64,000 bases of DNA from an uncultured Eubacteriales bacterium. GTDB taxonomy: Bacteria; Bacillota; Clostridia; Oscillospirales; Oscillospiraceae. The notes under the pieces were generated by a model that worked only from the letters and a program-made list of their open reading frames with translations, ran no database searches and was not told the origin of the DNA. The stretch is from positions 62,001 through 126,000 of the forward strand of contig URAM01000003.1 of assembly GCA_900545815.1 (NCBI GenBank), written 5' to 3'. Of this stretch, positions 33,065 to 42,061 are shown piece by piece. The position numbers and the translations under genes were made by a program. The stretch's first letter is position 1. The number at the start of each line of letters is the position of its first letter.

Positions 33065-34327
33065 CTATGGTTGTTGCGGGATTCGCTGCAAATGAGCCCC
33101 CAAACAGGTCAGATCTCCGGCCAGATCGGCATAACCCCGATCGATATGACGCAGACCGGTGATCACGCTCTCCCCTTCCGCTCCCAGGGCGGCCACCACC
33201 AAAGCGGCGCCTCCCCGCAGGTCAGGGGCATGGACGGGCGCTCCTTTCAGCTGGGAGACTCCGGTGACCACCGCCACTCGGCCTTCCACCCGCACATCCG
33301 CTCCCATCCGCAGCAGCTCGCCGCAGTGCCGGAAGCGATTTTCAAAAATAGTCTCTACAAACACGCTGGTTCCCTGGGCACGGCACAAGGCTGCCAGTAC
33401 CGGCGGTTGGGCATCGGTGGGAAACCCCGGATAGGGCGCCGTGCGCACGGGGCGGACGGCTTTCAGCCGTTGGGGACAGGTCATGGTGATGCTGTCCGGC
33501 CGAGTATGCACCTCGCATCCCGCCATCCGGTACACTTCCAGCACCGGCAGCAGCGCCCGCCGGTCTACCCCAGTCAGGGTTGCTTCTCCCCCAGCCGCCG
33601 CCACGGCAGACAGGTAGGTAGCTGCCACGATGCGGTCTGCGATGATGGTGTGTTCGGTATCGTGCAGGGAACGTTTTCCTTGGACGATCACAGTGGAGCT
33701 GCCCGCTCCAGAGACGTCCGCTCCGGCGCTGCACAGGAACGCTTCCAAGTCCACAATCTCCGGCTCCCGGGCGGCGTTGGAGATCACCGTCACGCCATCG
33801 GCGCAGCAGGCCGCCAGCATGGCATTCTCGGTGGCTCCTACGCTGGGGATAGACAGGACGATCTCCCGTCCTCGAAGGTGGTGTCCACGGCAGTGGAGAC
33901 TGCCGCCCTGACATTTTACCTGTCCGCCCATGGCGGTCAATGCCGCCAGGTGCAGATCGATGGGTCTGGGGCCTAGCTCACAGCCCCCAGGCATGGATAG
34001 CTCCGCCTGCCCCATGCGTCCCAGAATGGCCCCCAGGAACACCACGGAAGACCGCATCTCCCGCATGAGCTGATCGGGCACATCCCAGCGGTGCATGGTG
34101 CTGGAATCCACCGTGATGGTTTCCCCGTCCTGCACGACCACGCAGCCCAGGTGGCGCAGAATGGCCACGGAAGCGTCTACATCGGTTAGTTGGGGGCAGT
34201 TATGTAGGACACTGACGGCGCCGGTCAGGATGGTGGCCGCCAGAATGGGGAGGACGCTGTTTTTTGCGCCCTGGACGGTCACTTCCCCGAACAGGGGGCT
34301 GCCGCCTTGAATGAGATAAGCACTCAC
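33065..34327 (-). CDS. murA: UDP-N-acetylglucosamine 1-carboxyvinyltransferase
   Basis: Protein of 420 residues that catalyses the first committed step of peptidoglycan synthesis, adding enolpyruvate from PEP to UDP-GlcNAc. The catalytic cysteine lies in MPGGCELGPRPIDLHL, so fosfomycin sensitivity is expected, and Lys-Asn of the UDP-GlcNAc site is in GAKNSVLPILAA. The start overlaps no other gene; 69 bases separate it from murG. Its place between murG and ftsQ is usual for clostridial dcw clusters. Confidence 0.95.
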   Translation of the reverse strand: MSAYLIQGGSPLFGEVTVQGAKNSVLPILAATILTGAVSVLHNCPQLTDVDASVAILRHLGCVVVQDGETITVDSSTMHRWDVPDQLMREMRSSVVFLGAILGRMGQAELSMPGGCELGPRPIDLHLAALTAMGGQVKCQGGSLHCRGHHLRGREIVLSIPSVGATENAMLAACCADGVTVISNAAREPEIVDLEAFLCSAGADVSGAGSSTVIVQGKRSLHDTEHTIIADRIVAATYLSAVAAAGGEATLTGVDRRALLPVLEVYRMAGCEVHTRPDSITMTCPQRLKAVRPVRTAPYPGFPTDAQPPVLAALCRAQGTSVFVETIFENRFRHCGELLRMGADVRVEGRVAVVTGVSQLKGAPVHAPDLRGGAALVVAALGAEGESVITGLRHIDRGYADLAGDLTCLGAHLQRIPQQP

Positions 34328-34396
34328 GTTCCATTCCTCCGCTTCGTCTGGATTCTCAGGCCATCCTATGCGAAGGAAGGGGACGTTGTGTGAAAG

Positions 34397-35524
34397 TTAC
34401 GCTTTTTTCATCAGACCACAGAGGGTCTCATAGATGCGCTCGTTGGCATCCACATGAGCCATGGCTTTCAGCTCCTGGCTCATCTTGGCCCTGCCTGCCT
34501 GATCGGCCAACATTGCCTGAACCTGCTCATAGAGCTTATCTCCGGTGCAGTCCGGCTCCAGCATGAGCACTGCCGCCCCTCGGTCAGAGAGGACACGGGC
34601 GTTCTTCTCCTGATGGTTGGCGGTCACGTTGGGAGAGGGCACCAGGATGCTGGGGCAGGCGATGGCGGTGATTTCGGAGATGGTGGAAGCGCCCGCTCGG
34701 CTGAGCATCACGTCCGCCCCGTCCATGACCACGGGCATATCATAGATATACTCCCGCACATCCACATCGGGATAGTCCGCCAGGTCAATGCCCCGCTCCT
34801 TCAGTGCTTCCAGCACCCGACTGTAATAGCGCTGTCCCACGCCGTAGATGTGGTGGAAGGGTTGTCCCTCCCGACACTCCCGTGCCACGAAGTCCACCAT
34901 GTGCTGGTTCATCACCAAGGCGCCCAAGGAGCCCCAGCTGGTGACCACCACCGGCTTGTCATCGGTGAATCCCAGTTTTTGGCGTGCTTCCACCTTGGTC
35001 TGGAGGAAGAAATCTCCTCGAACAGGGGTGCCGGTGACCACCACCCGTTCTGGGTGGGGATAGTGCTTCCGGCTCTCCTCAAAGCCCACCATGACAATAT
35101 CCACATACTTGGACAGCATCTTGGTGGTCAGACCAGGCTCGGCGTTGGACTCGTGGACGGCGGTGGGAATGCCCCGCCGTGCCGCCTCCCGCACCACAGG
35201 GAAGGAGGCGTAGCCGCCGGTACCCACCACCAGGTCGGGCTGGAACTGATCCAGAATGTCCTTGGCCTGGCGCTTGGAGCGGCTCAGGTTGCGCAAAGTC
35301 TTGAGGTTATGCTTAATGCCCGCCCCGTTGAGCTTCCGCAGGAAGCTGGTGATGGTGACGGTGCGGATGGGGTAGCCCTCTCTGGGCACCAGCTGCCGTT
35401 CCATGCCGCCATCTGCCCCTACAAAGAGGATGTCTGCCCGGTTCCGTTCCCGAAACATACCGGCCAGCGCCACGGCTGGGTTGATGTGTCCGGCGGTGCC
35501 GCCGCAGGTAAACAGGATTTTCAT
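34397..35524 (-). CDS. murG: UDP-GlcNAc:undecaprenyl-PP-MurNAc-pentapeptide transferase
   Basis: GT28-type glycosyltransferase of 375 residues that makes lipid II on the inner membrane face. The N-terminal glycine loop is TCGGTAGHINPAVALA, the second-domain signature is SRAGASTISEITA, and the UDP-binding loop is IACPSILVPSP. Start at 35524, 42 bases after the ftsW stop, with an AGGTG sequence before it. Confidence 0.96.
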   Translation of the reverse strand: MKILFTCGGTAGHINPAVALAGMFRERNRADILFVGADGGMERQLVPREGYPIRTVTITSFLRKLNGAGIKHNLKTLRNLSRSKRQAKDILDQFQPDLVVGTGGYASFPVVREAARRGIPTAVHESNAEPGLTTKMLSKYVDIVMVGFEESRKHYPHPERVVVTGTPVRGDFFLQTKVEARQKLGFTDDKPVVVTSWGSLGALVMNQHMVDFVARECREGQPFHHIYGVGQRYYSRVLEALKERGIDLADYPDVDVREYIYDMPVVMDGADVMLSRAGASTISEITAIACPSILVPSPNVTANHQEKNARVLSDRGAAVLMLEPDCTGDKLYEQVQAMLADQAGRAKMSQELKAMAHVDANERIYETLCGLMKKA

Positions 35525-35566
35525 AGGAAAACACCTCGTTCTGATTTGTCTCTTTTTCTCCCCCGC

Positions 35567-36817
35567 TCACCCTTTTTTCGGTGCGGGGATCTGTCGGGAT
35601 ACTGATAATATGATCCCGATCTCTGCCAGCTGGATGAGCAAGGCAGTGCCGCCGTAGCTGAAGAAGGGCAGTGCAATCCCCGTAGCCGGAATGACATTGA
35701 GCACCACAGCCATATTCAGAAAGACCTGGACGGCCAGCAGGGTGGTGATCCCCACGATGAGCAGGGAGCCGAACCGATCTCTGGCGTGGAGCGCCAGCCA
35801 ATAGCCCCGAATGATGAGCAGGGCAAAGAGGATGATGATGAGCGCTGCGCCGATGAACCCCAGCTCCTCACAGATGATGGCGAAGATGAAGTCGTTCTGT
35901 TCTTCCGGTAAGTACAGATATTTCTGCCGGCTCTGGCCAAAGCCCAGGCCGGTGAGGCCACCGGAGGCCACAGCATAGAGGGACTGGACGATCTGATAGC
36001 CCTTATCACCAGGATCCCACCATGGGTTCAGCCAGGTCTTGATGCGGTCGCTGTTGTAGCCGCCCACAAAGACGATGAGCGCCATAACGACCCCCATCAG
36101 CCCGCCGCCCAAAGCGAACCAGCCCCACCGGATACCGGCGGTGAACAGGATGGCAGCGGCAGCAGCCAGCACCAGGATGGTGCCGGACATATGCGGCTCC
36201 TTCAGCATGAGCAGGGCAATGACGATCAGGATGCCCACATAGGGGAGCAATTCTCCCAGGTCGCTCCAATAGAGGAAGCTGCGCAGCTGATTCTTCCAGA
36301 TCGGATCCTTCCGACGGAGCCGCGGAGGCTGGTTTTTCCGCTTAGACATACCGGCGGCAAAGACCAGCACGATCCCCAGCTTGGCGATCTCAGAGGGCTG
36401 ATAGGTGGGTCCCACCACCAGCAGCAGCTTGAGCCAGCGGGTGGCGCCGTTGACGTTGACGCCAAAGGGAGTGAGCACCAAGATTAGGAACACCACTGCC
36501 GCACACAGGATGGGCACCGCCCAGGCACGCCAGCGCTGGTAGTCCAATCGCGACACCAGCCAGAGAACGAGCACACCCAGGACGGCGTAAATGAGCTGGT
36601 GCTTGAAATAGTACAGGGCATCCCCCATCTGCACCACGCCATCCTCCACCTGATATCCGGCGGCTGGGTCGTACAGAGCCGCATAGGAGGAGGCGGAGAG
36701 GAGCATGAGCAGGCCAATGGCCAGCAGCAGCAGGGTGAGCATCAAAAAGGGCAAGTCGATAGGACCCCGTGCCAGCTGCTGTGCCCGGGTCAAGTCTCGG
36801 AAGGATTTTCTTGCCAT
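35567..36817 (-). CDS. ftsW: SEDS lipid II polymerase FtsW/SpoVE
   Basis: Ten-segment SEDS glycosyltransferase of 416 residues that polymerises lipid II at the septum together with the class B penicillin-binding protein. Signature stretches are GATRWLKL, the catalytic loop YLPEEQNDFIFAIICEELGF, and PFFSYGGTALLIQL near the C-terminus. In sporulating species the paralogue SpoVE makes cortex; which role this copy has cannot be told. Start at 36817 after AAGAAGG. Confidence 0.93.
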   Translation of the reverse strand: MARKSFRDLTRAQQLARGPIDLPFLMLTLLLLAIGLLMLLSASSYAALYDPAAGYQVEDGVVQMGDALYYFKHQLIYAVLGVLVLWLVSRLDYQRWRAWAVPILCAAVVFLILVLTPFGVNVNGATRWLKLLLVVGPTYQPSEIAKLGIVLVFAAGMSKRKNQPPRLRRKDPIWKNQLRSFLYWSDLGELLPYVGILIVIALLMLKEPHMSGTILVLAAAAAILFTAGIRWGWFALGGGLMGVVMALIVFVGGYNSDRIKTWLNPWWDPGDKGYQIVQSLYAVASGGLTGLGFGQSRQKYLYLPEEQNDFIFAIICEELGFIGAALIIILFALLIIRGYWLALHARDRFGSLLIVGITTLLAVQVFLNMAVVLNVIPATGIALPFFSYGGTALLIQLAEIGIILSVSRQIPAPKKG

Positions 36818-36864
36818 TTGGATGCGCCTTCTTTCCTAGTCAGGATGGGTAACGCAGGTTCCGC

Positions 36865-37842
36865 TCACTTGCCCATAACGCCAAAGTAGGCCAGGACACA
36901 GCAGACCAAGGTCACCAAGGTGAACACGGTAAAGAGCTTCTCCTCGCTCCAGCCCCCCATCTCAAAATGGTGATGGAGGGGCGCCATGCGGAAGATGCGC
37001 TTGCCGTGGGTCAGTTTGAAATAAGTCACTTGGATGATGTCGGACAGAGTCTCCAGCAGGTAGATGATCCCCACCAGGACGATGATAAGGGGGATATCCA
37101 AGGCAAAGGCCAAGCCGCACACGGTACCTCCCAGAAAGAGGGAGCCGGTATCGCCCATAAAGACCTTGGCTGGGTGGAAGTTGTAGATCAAAAAGGCGCA
37201 CAGGCCGCCCACCAGGGCGGCGGCGAAAATGCTCAGGTCGGTGATCTTCCACATGAGAGAGACCGCCAAGAAAAACAGTGCCACAGGCAGGGTCACGCCA
37301 GTAGCCAGGCCATCCACACCATCGGTCAGGTTCACCGCATTGACGGTGGCCACGATGACAAAGGCCGCAAAAACCATGTATACCGCCCAAGGCAGCTGGA
37401 AGCTGACGTTGAAGAAGGGGATATACAGGTCGGGGGTCAGGTAGCCGGTGTAGCGCAGGAGGACGGTGAACACGATAGCTGCCGCCAGCTGGAGGAGGAA
37501 CTTCTGGGGCGCAGTAAGACCCTCATTCTTGTGGTACTTGACCTTCATAAAGTCGTCCAAAAAACCGATGACGCCAAAGACCAGGGCAAACAGGAACACA
37601 AACAGGGCGCCGAACCGTCCCTGGGAAAAGTCCTGCCAGCCGGTGACCAGGATGGCGATAAAAATACCGGCGATGAACATGATGCCCCCCATGGTGGGCG
37701 TCCCCTGCTTGGCCATGTGCCAGACTGGGCCGATCTCTTTGATGGACTGCCCCGCCTTCAGGGCGTGCAGCCAGGGGATCAGGAATCTCCCGATCAGGGC
37801 GGAGGCGGCAAAAGCCACCAGGAAACTAATCAAATACCTCAT
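36865..37842 (-). CDS. mraY: Phospho-N-acetylmuramoyl-pentapeptide transferase
   Basis: Ten-segment enzyme of 325 residues that makes lipid I from UDP-MurNAc-pentapeptide and undecaprenyl phosphate. Key motifs are GTPTMGGI, GFLDDFMKV (Asp pair), NAVNLTDGVDGLA and the histidine motif MAPLHHHFE. AAGGAG lies 7 bases before the ATG. The start overlaps the end of the MurE-like gene by 17 bases. Confidence 0.96.
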   Translation of the reverse strand: MRYLISFLVAFAASALIGRFLIPWLHALKAGQSIKEIGPVWHMAKQGTPTMGGIMFIAGIFIAILVTGWQDFSQGRFGALFVFLFALVFGVIGFLDDFMKVKYHKNEGLTAPQKFLLQLAAAIVFTVLLRYTGYLTPDLYIPFFNVSFQLPWAVYMVFAAFVIVATVNAVNLTDGVDGLATGVTLPVALFFLAVSLMWKITDLSIFAAALVGGLCAFLIYNFHPAKVFMGDTGSLFLGGTVCGLAFALDIPLIIVLVGIIYLLETLSDIIQVTYFKLTHGKRIFRMAPLHHHFEMGGWSEEKLFTVFTLVTLVCCVLAYFGVMGK

Positions 37843-39037
37843 CTTTTGCTCCTTCGGACGTCTCTAGGCGTCCTTTCTCTCTTTTTTCTTTCTCACTCCC
37901 CATCTGGGAAGCATATTTCAGCACAATTTCCCGCTCCTGGAAGGGAATGACCCCGTATTGGGTACACATAGTTTGTTTATCCCCTCGACCGCTGAGGATC
38001 ACCAAATCTCCCGGCTGCGCCAGATCCAGCGCCTGGAGGATAGCCGCCTTGCGGTCGGGCTGGAAGTGCGCGTGCTTGGACATTCCCGCCCGAATCTGGG
38101 CGCAGATGTCCTTCACCGGCTCGGTGCGGGGGTCGTCTGCGGTCAAGATGACCACGTCCGCCCGAGACGCCGCCTCGCCCAGCTGGGGACGGCGGCTGCG
38201 ATCTCGGTCGCCGGGAGCGCCTAAGACCAGAATCTTCCGCTTCTCCCCCAGCCCATTGGCCGCCAGCAGCAGGTTATCCACCTGCTCCGGCGTGGCGGCG
38301 CTGTCGATGAGCACCCCCACGTCATTGGGCAGGCGCAGCAGCTCCATCCGGCCGGCGACGCCAACCGTGTGGGGCAAAATGTCCGCCATAGTGTGCAAGG
38401 TAAGCCCTGCGCTCAAGCCGCAGGCCAACGCCGCCAAGGCGTTGTACAGGCCGAACCCGCCGGGGATGGGCAGGCGCATCCGACAGATGTCCTGATCGGT
38501 GAGGGCTTCAAATTCGATCCGATCGGCGCACAGGCGCAGGTTCCTGGCGTTCAAATCCGCCTCCCCACGCCGCTCGGCATAGGTCATCCGGACGCCGCCG
38601 CAGGTCTTGACCGCCTGGCGCAGGACGGGGTCATCTATGTTGCAGATACAGCGGTCGCCCCAGCGAATCAAGGATCGGTGCAGCTCTTTTTCCCGCATCC
38701 GTCCCACGCCGCCGGTAAAGACCACGCATTGGAGTTCCAGACCGTCCATCATGGCGCTGTTCAGCGCCTCTGGCAGCAGGGTCAGAATGACCCCATCACA
38801 ATGACTCTCCGTCATTTCCGCCAAAGTCTCCTTCAGCTGTTCCCGCCAGTGGAGCCAGGACAGGGGCGGCCGAATCTGTCCGTTCAGATAGACGTGTCGG
38901 GTGGTGATCAACCCGTATTGTCTCCCTAACCCTGCTTCCAGCACGCTGCGCATCAAATGCGCCGCACAGGTTTTGCCTGCGCCGCCGGTCACCACGGTCA
39001 ATGGGATGGGTTTACCGTTGGAGCGCGCCACGGTCAT
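37826..39037 (-). CDS. Short, divergent Mur-ligase-family protein in the murE position
   Basis: Protein of 403 residues. It begins almost directly at the ATP loop and lacks the ~90-residue N-terminal UDP-MurNAc domain of MurE (usual length ~490). MurE landmarks can be followed but are altered: T-G-G-A-G-K-T for T-G-T-N-G-K-T, DSAATPEQV for D-Y-A-H-T-P, GAPGDRDRSRRP for G-x-G-G-D-R-D-x-x-K-R-P, TADDPRTEP for T-x-D-N-P-R-x-E, and LSGRGDKQ for A-G-K-G-H-E. The ATP loop lysine is kept. It overlaps both neighbours (26 and 17 bases) and has CGGAGG before the ATG, so it is expressed with the cluster. It may be a non-classical ligase or a regulatory relic. Confidence 0.75.
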   Translation of the reverse strand: MTVARSNGKPIPLTVVTGGAGKTCAAHLMRSVLEAGLGRQYGLITTRHVYLNGQIRPPLSWLHWREQLKETLAEMTESHCDGVILTLLPEALNSAMMDGLELQCVVFTGGVGRMREKELHRSLIRWGDRCICNIDDPVLRQAVKTCGGVRMTYAERRGEADLNARNLRLCADRIEFEALTDQDICRMRLPIPGGFGLYNALAALACGLSAGLTLHTMADILPHTVGVAGRMELLRLPNDVGVLIDSAATPEQVDNLLLAANGLGEKRKILVLGAPGDRDRSRRPQLGEAASRADVVILTADDPRTEPVKDICAQIRAGMSKHAHFQPDRKAAILQALDLAQPGDLVILSGRGDKQTMCTQYGVIPFQEREIVLKYASQMGSEKEKREKGRLETSEGAKDEVFD

Positions 39038-41354
39038 TATCAGCCTCCGTTTTGTTGGTAAAGGATACGGTCACCACAGTGCCCCGCGCCACTTTCTTGC
39101 CCCGTTTCACACTCTGCTTGTAGGCCACGGTGCTGCTGGTATAGTTGCCAGACGTGCCGGTGGCCATCATATAGAGATTCAGGTTGTTCAAAGCAGCCTT
39201 GGCCTGGTCTGGGGTCATACCCGTCAGGTCGGGCATGGTGATGCTGTCTTTGGGGGGTGTCTCGCCCAGGTAGAGGATGACCTTGCTGCCGCTGGGGATG
39301 GTGGTTCCCGCCGCGGGGATCTGAGCGGTGACGGTGTCGCCGCCGCCCACGGTGCGATAGGTCAGATCCTTGTTGTTCAATGCCTCCTGAGCCTGCTTGG
39401 AGCTATAGCCGGTCAACGATGGGACGCTGACGCTGGCGCCAGTCAGGTCGTTGGCGGTGTACTCCTTCTCGAAGCCCAGGTAATCCAGCACGTCAGCGAT
39501 CAATTCGCCGGCGATGGGCGCAGCCAAGCTGCCGCCGGAGATATAGTAGCCGGTGGTGGTGTAGTCGCTGCCCTTGTTCTTCACCTTGGGCGCCTGGAAG
39601 CCCACCAGGGCGATGACTTGGGGATCATTGGCCGGAGCGAAACCGATGAAGGAGGTGATGTACTCATCCTTCACCAATGTCTCCGAGGTGCCGGTCTTGC
39701 CGCCAATGCGGTAACCGGCCTGATAGGCGTTGGAGCCGCCGTACTTACTGACGACCCCCTCTAAGATCTCGGCACAGGTGGCAGAGGTTTTCTCGCTGAT
39801 CACCTGCCGCACTGGGGTATTGTCCGCCTCATACACGGTGTTTCCCTCCTTGTTGGTGATGGACTGCACCACATGAGGGGTATATAGGTATCCACCGTTG
39901 ACAACGGCGTTGACAGCGGTGATGAGCTGCACCGGAGTGACGGTAAAGCGCTGGCCAAACGAAGCGGTGGCCAGGTTGACGGTGTTGAAGTTCCCTTCGT
40001 CCCAGATCACGCTGTTCCCCTCCCCCGGCAGGTCGATGCCGGTGCTGTCGGTGAAGCCGAAGGCATTCAGGTAGGAGTAGAACTTCTCCGTGCCCAGGGA
40101 CTGGCCGATCTTGATGAAGGCTGGGTTACAGGAGTGTCCCACCGCCTCCGCCAAGGTCTGCTGGCCGTGGCCGGCACGGTTGGAGCATTTGATGGTCCAC
40201 TTGCCCATCTTCACTGAGCCGCTGCAATAAAAGGTGTCCTTCGTACTGATCGTCCCCGCCTCCAGGGCGGAGGCCAGCACGACCGATTTGAAGGTGGAAC
40301 CAGGTTCGTAGGTGTCGTTGAGGGCTTTGTTCCGCCACATCTCGTTGAGGGCTTCGCTCTCCTTCAGTTCGCCCCCCTTAACCTTGTTCAGAAGGGTCTT
40401 GTCAATGATGGTGCTGTAGTCGTTCAGGTCATAGTCCGGAGAGCTGGCCATGCCCAAGATGCCGCCGGTCTTGCAGTCCATGACGATGATAAATCCGCCC
40501 TTTCGGACGTCATAGGACTGGATGCCCTCCTTTAAATACTTCTCACAGTAAGATTGAATGGTGGCATCCAGGGTCAGTTTCACGCTGTCCCCGTTCTTGG
40601 CGTCATAGTAATCCTGGAAGAAGTTCATCAGGTCGGTGCCGCGGGCGTTGGTGGCGGTGACCACCAGGCCATTGGTGCCGGCCAGCTCTGTATTATACTG
40701 GGCTTCCACCCCGTAAGCGCCCCCGTTGTCATTGGTAAAGCCAATGACCTGGGCAGCCAGGTTGGAGTAGGGATAGTAACGCTTGGTATTGGGCGTCAGG
40801 TAGACACAGCGAGCCAGCTCATGCTTAGAGATGAACTTACGCACGGCGGCTTCCGTCTCTGTGTCGATCTTGGTGGCGATCTTTTTGTACTGGCTCTTTT
40901 TGTCCGTACACTTCTTCGCCACATCCTCCTCCGTGACCCCATCCAACAGGTTTGCCAGGTTTTTGGCAATCAATTCCTGCACGTTCACATCATACTCCTT
41001 GGTGCTCTTGCCCGCCTTTTTGGCCGATGCCAGCGCCTCGTCCAGCTCCTCCTGCTTTTCCACGATGGCTTTGGGGGAGAGAATGACATCATAGACGGTG
41101 GAGCTGATGGCCAACACATTGCCCTGGCTGTCGTAGATAGTGCCACGCTGGGCGTTGATGGACAGCTCACTGGTCTGCTGCTCGATGGCCTCCTGCTCTA
41201 AGGTGTCGTGCTGGATGACCTGTAGATCCCACAGCTTCCAGCCGATGGGCAAGAATACGACAACGCCGAACATGACCAACAGAACGAGGATCCGCTTGAG
41301 TATTTTGTAATTTCTATCTTTCCCATGCTTTCTTCTCTTTTCGCCGTTACTCAT
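39012..41354 (-). CDS. Class B penicillin-binding protein with two PASTA domains (FtsI/SpoVD/PBP2B type)
   Basis: Septal transpeptidase of 780 residues. A basic N-terminus and one membrane anchor (~25-48) are followed by a dimerisation/pedestal domain. In the transpeptidase domain the active-site serine is in GSTFKSVV, SxN is HSCNPAF and the third motif is GGKTGTSE. Two PASTA repeats close the protein (VSVPSLTGYSSKQAQEAL and MPDLTGMTPDQAKAAL). It crosslinks septal peptidoglycan with FtsW. ATG at 41354 is preferred (AGGTGAG 6 bases upstream) over ATGs at 41372 and 41396. The 110-base gap to ftsL contains a 9-base perfect stem (41380-41388/41405-41413). Confidence 0.92.
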   Translation of the reverse strand: MSNGEKRRKHGKDRNYKILKRILVLLVMFGVVVFLPIGWKLWDLQVIQHDTLEQEAIEQQTSELSINAQRGTIYDSQGNVLAISSTVYDVILSPKAIVEKQEELDEALASAKKAGKSTKEYDVNVQELIAKNLANLLDGVTEEDVAKKCTDKKSQYKKIATKIDTETEAAVRKFISKHELARCVYLTPNTKRYYPYSNLAAQVIGFTNDNGGAYGVEAQYNTELAGTNGLVVTATNARGTDLMNFFQDYYDAKNGDSVKLTLDATIQSYCEKYLKEGIQSYDVRKGGFIIVMDCKTGGILGMASSPDYDLNDYSTIIDKTLLNKVKGGELKESEALNEMWRNKALNDTYEPGSTFKSVVLASALEAGTISTKDTFYCSGSVKMGKWTIKCSNRAGHGQQTLAEAVGHSCNPAFIKIGQSLGTEKFYSYLNAFGFTDSTGIDLPGEGNSVIWDEGNFNTVNLATASFGQRFTVTPVQLITAVNAVVNGGYLYTPHVVQSITNKEGNTVYEADNTPVRQVISEKTSATCAEILEGVVSKYGGSNAYQAGYRIGGKTGTSETLVKDEYITSFIGFAPANDPQVIALVGFQAPKVKNKGSDYTTTGYYISGGSLAAPIAGELIADVLDYLGFEKEYTANDLTGASVSVPSLTGYSSKQAQEALNNKDLTYRTVGGGDTVTAQIPAAGTTIPSGSKVILYLGETPPKDSITMPDLTGMTPDQAKAALNNLNLYMMATGTSGNYTSSTVAYKQSVKRGKKVARGTVVTVSFTNKTEADNDRGALQR

Positions 41355-41464
41355 TTTCTCACCTGCTTTCATGGCACAAGGGCGTAAGAAATCCACTGGT
41401 TTTCCTTACGCCCTGTTTCTCTCTTATGGCACTGCTACAAAACCGTATGCCCATGGACATTTGA

Positions 41465-42031
41465 TTATGATTTCCCCAAATCAAAAAAGTCCCGCACACT
41501 CTGGAAGAACGCCGCGATGCCGCCGCTCTTTTCTTCCTGTTCGTAGACAACGATATTATCCGGGTCGGACAGCTCCACATAGACGATCTGATCACTGGTG
41601 ACCGGCTTCAGGTTCCCAGCCTTTTTGACCGCCTTGCTGAGCACGTCTTGATTGAACACTTCTTCATATTCCGCTTTCAGGGTATTTTCCTCCGTCTGAA
41701 GGGTGGTGAGCTGATTTTGAAGGGCAACGGTACTTGCATACACGTTGTTGAGTTTGACATAGCTGAACAGCACCAGCACGGCCATCACAGCAGCCAAGGC
41801 AAAGCCCACCACCGCCGTGGGAGTGACCGCCTCTCTGGGGCGGAGCTTCACCTTGGGACGGGTCATCACGCGGCGGCGCTGACGGGTTCCGGTTCGGGTA
41901 TGCTTTCGGGGCTGGGGCTGTCTGGAGGGCTCGCCGCCATCGGGGACAGGAACCACATTGCGCTGATAGTTCAAGTCATAGGCCACGTTGCCATAGGTTG
42001 TTTGCTGATACCGTTTTTTCTCATTGGCCAT
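41465..42031 (-). CDS. ftsL: FtsL-like divisome protein
   Basis: Bitopic protein of 188 residues: a long, basic, Pro/Arg-rich cytoplasmic part (~1-68), one membrane segment (AVVGFALAAVMAVLVLFSYV), and an outer coiled coil (LQNQLTTLQTEENTLKAEYE). Layout and position between rsmH and the penicillin-binding protein identify FtsL. It is longer than the ~120 residues of most FtsL proteins, mainly in the cytoplasmic tail. AAGGAGCGAGTC precedes the ATG. Confidence 0.85.
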   Translation of the reverse strand: MANEKKRYQQTTYGNVAYDLNYQRNVVPVPDGGEPSRQPQPRKHTRTGTRQRRRVMTRPKVKLRPREAVTPTAVVGFALAAVMAVLVLFSYVKLNNVYASTVALQNQLTTLQTEENTLKAEYEEVFNQDVLSKAVKKAGNLKPVTSDQIVYVELSDPDNIVVYEQEEKSGGIAAFFQSVRDFFDLGKS

Positions 42032-42061
42032 AATGACTCGCTCCTTTTCAAAATTCTCAGG

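Noticed and set aside
38600..39037. Frameshift as the cause of the missing N-terminal domain of the MurE-like gene
   Set aside because: The upstream sequence is the intact 3' end of the penicillin-binding protein gene, with a normal ribosome binding site for the ligase. There is no room for a lost MurE N-terminal domain in another frame.
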